A DNA stretch of 8,203 nt from the NCBI GenBank assembly GCA_946540675.1, contig CAMNIW010000047.1, positions 1-8,203 on the forward strand, written 5' to 3'. This document shows, in pieces, positions 1 to 6,924 of the stretch; position 1 is the stretch's first letter, and every line of letters starts with the position of its first letter. Under the pieces are notes generated by a model. It had not been told where the DNA came from. It did not search any database and saw nothing but the letters and a program-made list of their open reading frames with translations. A program made the translations under genes and the position numbers. This DNA is from an uncultured Clostridia bacterium (GTDB lineage Bacteria; Bacillota; Clostridia; Christensenellales; Borkfalkiaceae).

Positions 1-2
1 CG

Positions 3-2111
3 GTGATAAGCGGTGCGGACAACGTAGTATTCGGTGAAGATTACCGTTTTACGGTAAGTTTTGAAACGGGTTATGTGGCAGACGATGATTTTGAAGTCCT
101 GATCGAAGGCGACCCTGCGGAATACGTCGAATCGGAACAAATATATATCGTAAGAAACGTATCGTCAGGCTTTATGGTAGAAGTAAGGGGAGTGAAAGAA
201 GTCGTTTACAGCGTTTCGTACGTTTGCGATTACGAAGACGCTTTGTTAAATCAGACGGAATCCTTAAAGGGCACGACCGCGAACTACGTATGCAAAATCA
301 ATCTGTCGGAAAAATATACGCAATGCCTGAACTCTATTGAAGTTTACTACTCGGTTGACGGCACGGAAACCAAGGTGGAAGCGAACGAAAATCAAGAATA
401 CGTTATCGCAAATCCTCAATCGGATATGGAGATCGTGGTTAAAAACGTTTCTTTGAATACGTATAACGTGGATTTCTTGCTTAACGGTGAGATAAAATAT
501 ACGCAAAACGGCGTTACGGTCGGCACCGAACTTACCTACGAACAGCTTACCGCGGCAAAAGAAGCGGTGATGCAAGGCGTGGACGGTACGTTTGTCGGTT
601 GGGAAGAGAGTCTCGGGTATGTAACGGAAGACTGTCGGTTAAACGCGGTGGTAGCAAAGGGTGAAACGGTAAACATCGGCAACGGCTTTGCGAGCGCGAC
701 CGAAACGGACGGCGCACCCGTCGGTTATGAAAAGGCATATAAAGAAACTGCCGTTTGGGATGAAGCGAACGCGTCCACAGGCGGCGCGAAAACCGTATGG
801 GCAAACATTGCGGAAAAAGATATCGAGCCGTATAAGGCGATCTATTTCCTGATAAAACCCGAAAAGAGTTGGATATTATTCGACGGTTGGTCGCATTATC
901 TCGCCAACGGCGACAGCCGGATTGAAGGCACCATCGCCGTTTGGACGCTTGTTAAGGCGGAAAGGGTGGAGAACGGTTGGAACGTAACTTTCAACGGCAC
1001 GACTACTTTCCGTGAAGGATCGTTTTTGAATGAAATTCTGACTTTTGAATACGACGCTCGTACGGCGGAACTCGGTTTTGAGAATTGCGTGCCCGCGGAA
1101 ATTTCCGTAACGGATATGATTGCCGTAAAAGACGAAAATTACGTTGAAGGCGTAAGAGAAGTTGCGACGGATCGCATTTTCATCAACTCGACGCTTTCCG
1201 AAGAAACCGCTCCTAAAGGTTACGCTAACGTGTATCACGAAAAAGCCGTTTGGGACGAAAGCAAGAAATCTTCCGGCGGCGCCGCTACGGTTTGGGCGGA
1301 TATCGTAAATTGCGAAGTATCCAAATATAAGATGTTGACGTTCAAGGTAAAGGTGAGCGGAAGTTGGATATTATTCGACGGTTGGGCACATTATTTCTCT
1401 TCCGATAACAAATGGATCACCGTAACTATGGAAAAGACGGGATCCGGTTGGGATATTGTTTTTGGCGGTTCTAAGACTTCTCGTGTGGGAACAAATCTTA
1501 AAGATTTGTTGAAGATGGAACTTGACGCGCGTACGGTAGAAGGCGGATATGCGGATTGCGTTCCTTCCGAAATATGGACGACCGAGATCATCGGCGTATT
1601 GGATGAAAATTATGTGGAAGCGGAGTTTGTCAAAATCGCGGACAGCGCATACGACGCAGGCGTAGACGTAGGCGGCGGGGCGAAGTTCGAAAAGACTACC
1701 GAAATCTCGGCGGCACCCGGTTTTGAAAACGTTTACAAGTATCAATCGACGGAATACAATATCCACGGAAAGAGTTTCTGCGGAGTGGATCTGACGGCGT
1801 ATAAAACGGTAACTTTCGCGTTAAAGACGGCGAGTTTTAACTTCAACAACGAAACGACCAAAGAAACCAACGACTGGATGATCTTCACGTTGACTCAGAC
1901 TTCCGCGGCCACGTGGGATCTGAAAGTGACCTGCAACGGAGCAACGATTTACGAAAAGACGGGTTTGAACGGCGCGTACGCGACCAACGAAAACTATACG
2001 AACAACGCGCTTGACGCGATTTTGTACGGCAATCCTTCGGGGTTCTATCCGCAGATAAAGGACGGAGAATTGACAGTTTACGTATCCGAACTTCGCGGAG
2101 AGAAAGAGTAA
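3..2111 (+). CDS. Large repeat-containing, probably exported protein, 3' part only
   Basis: The frame is open from the left edge to a TAA at 2109-2111, giving 702 visible codons. The true start lies outside the window, and the GTG at nt 3 is not claimed as a start. Residues 1-150 look like short beta-strand domains, with alternating hydrophobic and charged residues and recurring 'NVS' turns. Residues 152-217 resemble an InlB B-repeat/Flg_new-like module: a 'VDFLLNGEIKYTQNGVTVG' opening, then 'FVGWEE', then a closing 'AVV'. From residue 241 three tandem copies of a roughly 165-residue domain follow, rich in Trp, Tyr and Phe ('SWILFDGW' in copies 1 and 2). I see no catalytic motif, no membrane segment, no LPXTG motif and no C-terminal sorting signal. 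The composition suits a secreted or surface protein that binds carbohydrate or another ligand, but that is inference. I do not recognise the repeat family. It ends 67 nt before the PHP gene, with a hairpin between them. Confidence 0.85.
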   Translation: MISGADNVVFGEDYRFTVSFETGYVADDDFEVLIEGDPAEYVESEQIYIVRNVSSGFMVEVRGVKEVVYSVSYVCDYEDALLNQTESLKGTTANYVCKINLSEKYTQCLNSIEVYYSVDGTETKVEANENQEYVIANPQSDMEIVVKNVSLNTYNVDFLLNGEIKYTQNGVTVGTELTYEQLTAAKEAVMQGVDGTFVGWEESLGYVTEDCRLNAVVAKGETVNIGNGFASATETDGAPVGYEKAYKETAVWDEANASTGGAKTVWANIAEKDIEPYKAIYFLIKPEKSWILFDGWSHYLANGDSRIEGTIAVWTLVKAERVENGWNVTFNGTTTFREGSFLNEILTFEYDARTAELGFENCVPAEISVTDMIAVKDENYVEGVREVATDRIFINSTLSEETAPKGYANVYHEKAVWDESKKSSGGAATVWADIVNCEVSKYKMLTFKVKVSGSWILFDGWAHYFSSDNKWITVTMEKTGSGWDIVFGGSKTSRVGTNLKDLLKMELDARTVEGGYADCVPSEIWTTEIIGVLDENYVEAEFVKIADSAYDAGVDVGGGAKFEKTTEISAAPGFENVYKYQSTEYNIHGKSFCGVDLTAYKTVTFALKTASFNFNNETTKETNDWMIFTLTQTSAATWDLKVTCNGATIYEKTGLNGAYATNENYTNNALDAILYGNPSGFYPQIKDGELTVYVSELRGEKE
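723..2108 (+). repeat. Three tandem ~165-residue protein domain repeats
   Basis: Copies begin at nt 723 (residue 241, GYEKAY), 1218 (residue 406, GYANVY) and 1719 (residue 573, GFENVY). Copies 1 and 2 share VWDE, a GGA-TVWA stretch, SWILFDGW-HY, DART-E-G, CVP-EI and DENYVE at matching positions. Copy 3 is diverged: it keeps the opening G-Y/F-xNVY and a 'YKTVTFALK' strand equivalent to 'YKMLTFKVK', but lacks the FDGW block. Copies 1 and 2 also share an exact 24-nt DNA block at 867-890 and 1362-1385, which are 495 nt (165 codons) apart. Confidence 0.85.
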
Positions 2112-2129
2112 ACGATCACAATGTAAAAA

Positions 2130-2155
2130 CGAAGCGGGCGTGCGCGCCCGCTTCG
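2130..2155 (+). terminator. GC-rich hairpin between the repeat protein and the PHP gene
   Basis: A perfect 11-bp stem (2130-2140 with 2145-2155) encloses a TGCG loop, 19 nt after the upstream stop. The stem is very stable, but there is no clean T-run directly after it; the first is TTTT at 2164-2167. It may be a weak or factor-dependent terminator, or an mRNA-stabilising hairpin that dampens read-through into the downstream genes. It also shows that the in-frame GTG at 2140 is an unlikely start for the next gene, because that codon lies inside the stem. Confidence 0.55.
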
Positions 2156-2178
2156 ATTCTGCGTTTTGGGGGCTTTAT

Positions 2179-3459
2179 ATGGAAAAAAACGATTTAGAAA
2201 TTTATCCCAAAGTATTATCGGCGGATAAAAGTCAGAAAATTTACGTGCGGTGCAATTCCGGGCATATCGGCGAAGAAGAGGCGCTGTATATAAAAATTCA
2301 ACCTATGGAAGTTTATGCGGTAAAGCACACGGCTCTTTATCGCGTGGATGAAGAAGAACGGTATTCTTACGTCAGATTACAAGCCTTGGGAAACGGGTTG
2401 TTTATGACTGAATATACTTTTTCCGGCGAGCAAAGATATGACGTGAAAATAAAGCGTAACGAAGAAATCGTTTACCGTACCCATATATATTCCGTGAATA
2501 GCGATTTGGTAGGAACGGAGGTTTTCAAAGGAGATACGCATTTGCATACTGACCGTTCGGACGGAGAAGGCACGCCTTTCGAGGTAGGATGCTCTTATAG
2601 GGCGGCGGGATACGATTTTATCGCAATTACGGACCATCATCTGTATAAACCGTCTTTGGAAGGTAAAGAGATTTTTGAAAAACTTACCGATAAATTTACG
2701 GTTTTCAGAGGAGAAGAGATCCATAACAGGGGTATGGGCTATATTCATATTATCAATTTCGACGGCGATTTCAGCGTCAATGAGATCATAGAAAAGCAGG
2801 ACGATTACGTACAAAAAGAAGTGAAGCGTATTCTGCAAACGACCGACTTTGATGAAAACGTCGCGGATCGATACGATTGCGCTTACCGCATTTTCATATC
2901 GGAACAGATAAGAAAAGGAAACGGCGTCGCGATCATGGCTCACCCGTATTGGGATTGTTACGGCGAATATCATATGCCGACGGCTACCGTGGAATATTTG
3001 TTAAAGCGCGGACACTATGACGCGTTGGAAGTTTTGGCGGGATGTGATATCAAGGGACAAAACGGCAGTAATTTACAAGTGGCGCTTTGGGGGGATTTGC
3101 GCGCGCAAGGCGTAAAGATCCCCGTTTTGGGAGCGTCCGATTCTCATAGTTGCGTCGCAAAGGATTCGCGTTTTAACAAACAGTATTCGCTGATTTTCGC
3201 AAAAGACGTCGGACATATCAAAGAGAGTATAAAAGCGGAACGCTCCGTGGCGGTACTATCGGACGATTTAACCAATTACTTTGTATTCGGGCAATATCGT
3301 TTTGTCAAATACGCGCGGTTTATGATGGACGAATATTTCCCACGATACGTTAAGCTTGCGCGTAAACACGCGTTGGCGTTGTCGCGGCAAGACAAGGCGA
3401 AAATAAAGAAAGCGGAAAAGGAAATCGACGCCTATAAAAAAGAGTTTTTCGGTTGGTAA
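2179..3459 (+). CDS. CehA/McbA-type PHP-domain metallohydrolase
   Basis: A 426-residue protein. I chose the ATG at 2179, preceded by a GGGGG stretch at 2168-2172 with 6-nt spacing, over the in-frame GTG at 2140, which is buried in a hairpin. Residues 1-110 are a beta-rich N-terminal domain. Residues 115-330 are a PHP (polymerase and histidinol phosphatase) domain with its metal-binding motifs: DTHLHTDRSDG (H121, H123, D128), ITDHH (D152, H153), GEEIH (E180, H182), AHPYW (H255) and GASDSH (D321, H323). The C-terminal 60 residues are Lys/Arg-rich and helical. PHP enzymes of the CehA/McbA group hydrolyse phosphoester or other ester bonds using a multi-metal centre; the substrate cannot be read from the sequence. 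There is no signal peptide or membrane segment, so it is probably cytoplasmic. It is followed 58 nt later by the GH20 gene, probably in one transcript. Confidence 0.88.
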   Translation: MEKNDLEIYPKVLSADKSQKIYVRCNSGHIGEEEALYIKIQPMEVYAVKHTALYRVDEEERYSYVRLQALGNGLFMTEYTFSGEQRYDVKIKRNEEIVYRTHIYSVNSDLVGTEVFKGDTHLHTDRSDGEGTPFEVGCSYRAAGYDFIAITDHHLYKPSLEGKEIFEKLTDKFTVFRGEEIHNRGMGYIHIINFDGDFSVNEIIEKQDDYVQKEVKRILQTTDFDENVADRYDCAYRIFISEQIRKGNGVAIMAHPYWDCYGEYHMPTATVEYLLKRGHYDALEVLAGCDIKGQNGSNLQVALWGDLRAQGVKIPVLGASDSHSCVAKDSRFNKQYSLIFAKDVGHIKESIKAERSVAVLSDDLTNYFVFGQYRFVKYARFMMDEYFPRYVKLARKHALALSRQDKAKIKKAEKEIDAYKKEFFGW

Positions 3460-3517
3460 ATCGGAAGAAATTTCGGTAAAGAGAGAGAAATATTTTCGGC
3501 TCGATCGGTTAGTTAAA

Positions 3518-5410
3518 ATGGAACTGATTTGTTTACAAATTGATATCGCAAGACAAAAAGAAAGCGTAGAATATATAAAAAGTTATATCGATTTCGCTAA
3601 AAGCAGCGGATACAATACTCTTATCGTATATCTGGAAAATGCCGTACGTACCGAAGATACGGCGTTTTTCAAGGAAGAAGAATCGTATTCGCCGGAAGAG
3701 ATCTCCTTGTTTGTCGATTATGCCGAAGAACGCGGTATGGACGTGATACCGGCTTTTGAAAACTTAGGGCATTTGGAACAATTTATGAAATATCCGCAGT
3801 TTGCGGATATTTCCGAATGTATAGACGGGGCGTCGGTAGGCAGAGAGTTATATCCTTTCGCTCTCGGGACGTGCGGTTGCACGTCGAACCCCCGTTTGTA
3901 CGAGATAACGGATAAATACATTACGGACGTATGTAAGTTATTCCACAGCAAATACGTGCATATGGGGCTTGACGAACCTTTTGATTTTGCGGTTTGCGCG
4001 CGTTGCAGGGCGGAAACGGAAAAAGGGAAAACGAAAGCGGATCTGTTTTACGAACACGTAATGCACAGTTATGAGTTGGTGAAAAGTATGGGAAAAACCA
4101 TGCTGATGTGGGACGACTTTTTCGAGTATGCCGACATAGCCGACAGATTGCCGCGCGACATCGTTTTATGCGACTGGAATTATAATTTTGTAGCGGATAT
4201 ACCGAGCGGACATTGGACGAACAGGATAAGAAAGGATTGGTTTGACTATTATGACCGATTAGGCTTTAGGTATATGTTTTGCGCGTATGCCAACGGCGGC
4301 TCGTGTACTTACAACGTAGATACGCTGACGGAATATGCGGAGAAATATCATCCTATGGGAGCAATTCTGACTTCTTGGGAAAAATCCGATTGCTTTTATC
4401 TCGGCACGTATCCGTTGATCGCGTATGCGGGGAAAAAGTGGAACGGAGAAATCGGGAGCGAGCAAGATTGTCTTGCCGTATATCGGGATGTTGTGGGATC
4501 TGAGACTTGCGCCGAAAAACTGCTTACCCTGCAAACGCCTTCTTTTTACGGCGGATATACCGACGTCGACGAGGTTTGCGAAAATGACAATTTGACAAAA
4601 ACGGTATTACGCAACGGCATTTACGCTTCTTTACCGGTTTTGAAAAGATCCGCGGCAAAGGCTCGGGGATTACAAAAAGATGTCGTTACGGATATTTACG
4701 ATTATTATTCGTGGATTTTTCTGGGACTTCGTTTGGAAAAGTTAGGCACAAAGATATTTGATTTTTACGAAACGAATACCGTAAAAAAGGAATATTTGTA
4801 TAAACGTATCGACGCGCTTATATGCGGATACGCGGAGTTGGAAAAAAACGAAAGATTTCTTTGGGAAAAGTATCGCCGCGGAATAATAAGCCGCGATAAT
4901 GCGCTTGACAAGAAGTACGGCGATATTCGGAACAAACTCTTACGCATTCGTGCGAGTGTGGAAAAATCCGAAGGTGAGGGCGTTTTATACGCCGATTTAA
5001 TGCTGCACGACGGATTTGGTACTCCGCGAGTGGAAATTCGGTGTAAATACGACGGCGAACGCAATGAAAAACAGATATATAAAGGGGGAATAAAATCTTC
5101 GATGGCCGGTTTTGAGTCCGGCGGGTGTTACACTTTGCGTTTCAGAACGGAAAACAAAAAACCCGAATATATTATTTTTTCATTATGGGGCGAAAGCGCG
5201 TTATATCCTATGCATTTCAGATATAGTTATAACGATAAAAAGGCGGTTGTCCGTAAGGCGGAAAGACTGTCCGGGCACGTGGAGAACGAAAAGAATTTAT
5301 TATACAACGATACTCGCTTCGCGACGATGGGTTATGACGACGGGATTATGCATTTTAATAACGTCGCGTTATCAAAAGAGCGAAGTCGGGTTAAAATATT
5401 TTTTGAGTAA
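3518..5410 (+). CDS. Glycoside hydrolase family 20-type enzyme (beta-N-acetylhexosaminidase-like)
   Basis: A 630-residue protein. GH20 enzymes remove terminal beta-linked GlcNAc or GalNAc by substrate-assisted catalysis that uses an adjacent Asp-Glu pair. Here the pair is D152-E153 in HMGLDEP, a variant of the usual H-x-G-G-D-E. Other barrel signatures are 'IPAFENLGHLE' (H85), MLMWDDFF (W198-D200), CDWNYNF and TSWEKSDCF. The barrel starts almost at residue 1, so the usual N-terminal GH20b domain is missing. After the barrel (about residues 1-330) come a helical region (about 350-490) and a beta-rich C-terminal domain (about 495-630). There is no signal peptide, which suggests action on imported oligosaccharides. 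No good Shine-Dalgarno lies directly upstream; the nearest purine run (AGAGAGAG) is about 30 nt away, so translation may depend on the upstream gene. A strong terminator follows at once. The family call is fairly safe; the substrate is not determined. Confidence 0.85.
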   Translation: MELICLQIDIARQKESVEYIKSYIDFAKSSGYNTLIVYLENAVRTEDTAFFKEEESYSPEEISLFVDYAEERGMDVIPAFENLGHLEQFMKYPQFADISECIDGASVGRELYPFALGTCGCTSNPRLYEITDKYITDVCKLFHSKYVHMGLDEPFDFAVCARCRAETEKGKTKADLFYEHVMHSYELVKSMGKTMLMWDDFFEYADIADRLPRDIVLCDWNYNFVADIPSGHWTNRIRKDWFDYYDRLGFRYMFCAYANGGSCTYNVDTLTEYAEKYHPMGAILTSWEKSDCFYLGTYPLIAYAGKKWNGEIGSEQDCLAVYRDVVGSETCAEKLLTLQTPSFYGGYTDVDEVCENDNLTKTVLRNGIYASLPVLKRSAAKARGLQKDVVTDIYDYYSWIFLGLRLEKLGTKIFDFYETNTVKKEYLYKRIDALICGYAELEKNERFLWEKYRRGIISRDNALDKKYGDIRNKLLRIRASVEKSEGEGVLYADLMLHDGFGTPRVEIRCKYDGERNEKQIYKGGIKSSMAGFESGGCYTLRFRTENKKPEYIIFSLWGESALYPMHFRYSYNDKKAVVRKAERLSGHVENEKNLLYNDTRFATMGYDDGIMHFNNVALSKERSRVKIFFE

Positions 5411-5447
5411 ACAACGCGGGTTTCCTTTAACGGAAACCCGCGTTGTT
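5410..5447. terminator. Bidirectional hairpin terminator between convergent genes
   Basis: A perfect 16-bp stem (5410-5425 with 5432-5447) has a 6-nt loop. It starts in the last base of the GH20 stop codon and ends one base before the AraC gene's stop codon (TAA on the minus strand, 5449-5451). The flanks are AT-rich but have no long T-run on either side. Its position and symmetry fit a shared terminator for both convergent transcripts. Confidence 0.85.
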
Positions 5448-5448
5448 A

Positions 5449-6318
5449 TTATAATTGAGTGGAAATTTTTACTTTTTTTCGATATTGTCCCGGAGACAGA
5501 CCGAAACGTTTTTTAAAACTTAACTGAAATTGCGACAGTGTCGAATATCCCGACGCCATGGCAACGTCCAATATTTTCATATCGGTTGTATGCAATAAGT
5601 TTCTCGCATAACGTAAGCGATAATCGGAGAGATATTCGTGCGGAGTCTTGTCGAGATATTTTTTGAACAGGCGATAAAGTTGCATGCGCGAATAACCTAA
5701 TTTTTCACATAAGTCCTGTACGGTATAAGAGGGGAAATTAGGCGTTTGCATAATTTTTGATAAATTTTGAGTCCAGATATATTTGTTTGATAATTTGTCT
5801 TCCAAAACGTCGATTCGGGAACTGAATATGTGTTGAATAATCAGAAGGAAGGCAGAGTTAAGCAAATCGTTTTTCGTTTTAAGTTGCGTTGATTTTAACA
5901 GATTCGCTTTGTACAGCAATTCTTCTATCTTGTAAATCGTGTCCAAGGAGATAGGAAACGACCTTTCTCCGTCTATAAGTTTTTGCATAAAAGAAGGAGA
6001 CAAAAGATTTAATAATTGAGAAAGGTAAGATTCTTTTATTGCTATATTGATGTACCTGATTTTTTCGGGAGTCGCTTTTTTTAAGCAATGAACGTCTGTC
6101 GTACACGCAAAGAAAAGAGTGTTTTCCCGATAGGTTTCTTTCTTTCCGTTCAAGATATTATGAATTTTTCCGTCGGTAAGAATAGTAAACTCCCAATAGT
6201 CCTTATGGGAATGTGACATAGGAAAATCAAACGTATTTATATGATACTTAAAATGGATTTCATCTATATGGTCGACAGAGTATTGATCGATATCGCAGAT
6301 AAACGTTAAATTCTTCAT
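5449..6318 (-). CDS. AraC-family transcriptional regulator
   Basis: A 289-residue protein from the ATG at 6318, which has a weak TGGA element about 8 nt upstream. The frame can extend to a TTG at 6336, but that is less likely. Residues 1-130 form a cupin-like sensor domain with 'SHSHKDYWEF' (H36, H38, E43) and 'GKIHNILNGKK', typical of sugar-responsive AraC regulators. Residues 200-289 hold the two helix-turn-helix motifs: VQDLCEKLGYSRMQLYRLFKK, then ILDVAMASGYSTLSQFQLSFKK, with the family's F-x-x-x-FGLSPGQYRK ending. It probably binds DNA as a dimer and responds to a sugar or sugar derivative. Its convergent position beside the GH20 gene, and a fold reminiscent of chitobiose-type regulators, suggest an amino-sugar ligand, but this is inference. 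The gene looks more AT-rich than its plus-strand neighbours. Confidence 0.93.
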   Translation of the reverse strand: MKNLTFICDIDQYSVDHIDEIHFKYHINTFDFPMSHSHKDYWEFTILTDGKIHNILNGKKETYRENTLFFACTTDVHCLKKATPEKIRYINIAIKESYLSQLLNLLSPSFMQKLIDGERSFPISLDTIYKIEELLYKANLLKSTQLKTKNDLLNSAFLLIIQHIFSSRIDVLEDKLSNKYIWTQNLSKIMQTPNFPSYTVQDLCEKLGYSRMQLYRLFKKYLDKTPHEYLSDYRLRYARNLLHTTDMKILDVAMASGYSTLSQFQLSFKKRFGLSPGQYRKKVKISTQL

Positions 6319-6357
6319 TGCATATTTCCATTTCAATAATGTATAAATAGTATCTAC

Positions 6358-6386
6358 ATTTTATCAAAAGGCATACAAAATGTCAA
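6358..6386 (-). promoter_or_regulatory. Near-consensus housekeeping promoter of the AraC gene
   Basis: On the minus strand a perfect -35 TTGACA (6386-6381) is followed by a 17-bp spacer and a -10 TAAAAT (6363-6358, 5 of 6 consensus). Transcription should start near 6351, giving a leader of roughly 33 nt before the ATG at 6318. Confidence 0.8.
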
Positions 6387-6439
6387 TATAACAGCCCGAA
6401 AATGTTACAAAAACGATAAAAATGAAACATTTTCATTTT
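6377..6439. promoter_or_regulatory. Candidate AraC-type operator: three phased direct repeats and an inverted repeat
   Basis: On the plus strand AAAATGTCAA (6377-6386), AAAATGTTAC (6399-6408) and AAAATGAAAC (6419-6428) start 22 and 20 bp apart, close to two helical turns. The first overlaps the AraC -35 box. The third is part of a perfect inverted repeat, AAAATGAAA-CAT-TTTCATTTT (6419-6439). AraC-family proteins usually bind tandem half-sites on one face of DNA, so autoregulation is plausible. The region is AT-rich, so chance similarity must be allowed for. Confidence 0.4.
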
Positions 6440-6463
6440 ATGCGAACGAGTGTGTCGTAATAA

Positions 6464-6658
6464 CATAATAATATAAAAGAAAAGTACGGGACTGAAGGCG
6501 TTACCTATTCGGGCGGCGTGTCTACGCTACGACAAAATCTCTCGGGTTTAACCGATAAAACCCACGGACAATATAAGGATATTTTTGCCCAAAACAGCCG
6601 GCAGGGCATAAAAAGGACGATATATTTAAGTATCGTCCTTTTTTTGCAAAAATTATGA
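6464..6658 (+). pseudogene. Start-less open frame running into a terminator: gene 3'-end remnant or small RNA
   Basis: This 64-codon frame is open between a TAA at 6461-6463 and a TGA at 6656-6658. It contains no ATG, and I see no plausible Shine-Dalgarno. Codons 6-48 read like real protein: EKYGTEGVTYSGGVS, then TLRQNLSGLTDKTHGQYKDIF, then AQNSRQ, a mix of polar residues and glycines. After that the frame passes through the terminator hairpin, so the original stop has probably been lost. One explanation is the 3' end of a gene whose front was deleted. Another is that the stretch is an untranslated small RNA ending at the terminator; short stems are possible (GGGTTT with AAACCC at 6545-6564, and a GCCC/GGGC pair). 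I cannot name the family. Confidence 0.35.
6610..6645 (+). terminator. Intrinsic terminator, plus strand
   Basis: A 12-bp stem (6611-6622, AAAAGGACGATA, with 6631-6642) and an 8-nt loop run directly into seven T residues (6639-6645). This is a textbook rho-independent terminator. No intact plus-strand gene lies upstream, so it must serve either a lost gene or a short RNA transcribed from the 6440-6610 region. Confidence 0.88.
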
Positions 6659-6682
6659 ATAATCGCACGAAAGGAAATATTT

Positions 6683-6745
6683 ATGCAATCAAAAAGTCGG
6701 ACAAATAGGTTGCGTTTTAGAGCTGTCATTTTAATTTTTACATGA
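6683..6745 (+). CDS. Possible 20-residue small ORF or truncated gene start
   Basis: The ATG at 6683 is preceded by AAAGGA (6670-6675) with an ideal 7-nt spacing. The peptide has a basic front half (QSKSRTNRLRFR) and a hydrophobic end (AVILIFT), then a TGA at 6743-6745. This pattern matches the start of a signal peptide or membrane segment that stops abruptly, so it may be the leftover 5' end of a deleted gene. It could also be a genuine small membrane peptide, or chance. I see no clear promoter. Confidence 0.25.
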   Translation: MQSKSRTNRLRFRAVILIFT

Positions 6746-6786
6746 CTCGAACTAACAACATTGACTTTTTTATAAAAACAAAGTTG

Positions 6787-6828
6787 AACTCGCCTTAACC
6801 GTGTCCTTTGCACTCTTTTAGGCGAGTT
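6787..6828. other. Hairpin-forming inverted repeat in the gene-poor stretch
   Basis: AACTCGCCT (6787-6795) pairs perfectly with AGGCGAGTT (6820-6828) around a 24-nt loop that can form a small inner GTG/CAC stem (6801-6803 with 6811-6813). There is only a short T-run on either side, so termination is possible but not convincing. Confidence 0.4.
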
Positions 6829-6863
6829 TCTACGGAATGAATAATTGCACTTTCAAACGTTCA

Positions 6864-6905
6864 AACAAAACAGGCATTCGGAATGTTCCGAGCGCCTGTT
6901 TTGTT
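6864..6905 (-). terminator. Terminator of the TetR gene
   Basis: A perfect 12-bp stem (AACAAAACAGGC, 6864-6875, with 6894-6905) contains a second inner stem, TCGGAA/TTCCGA (6878-6883 with 6886-6891). It begins 19 nt after the TetR stop codon on the minus strand. The minus-strand 3' arm ends in TGTTTTGTTTG, a moderately T-rich tail. Confidence 0.75.
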
Positions 6906-6924
6906 CTTTTGCCTGTTATTCGTA

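Noticed and set aside
2140..2178. In-frame GTG at 2140 as start of the PHP gene, adding 13 residues.
   Set aside because: The codon lies inside a perfect 11-bp hairpin and has no Shine-Dalgarno, while the ATG at 2179 has a G-rich stretch at proper distance.
2377..2973. 198-codon minus-strand frame inside the PHP gene.
   Set aside because: It is antisense to conserved metal-binding motifs and has no independent signals.
6319..6336. TTG at 6336 as start of the AraC gene.
   Set aside because: A rare start codon with no ribosome site. The ATG at 6318 has a TGGA element at suitable distance and the domain is complete without the extra six residues.
6714..6760. GTTTTAGAGCTGTC resembles the start of a type II CRISPR repeat, with a partly complementary stretch (ATGACTCGAACTAAC) after it.
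   Set aside because: It occurs once, has no second copy or spacers, lacks the matching repeat end, and no cas gene is in the window. The complementarity is limited to about five contiguous pairs plus scattered ones, so chance is the simpler reading.
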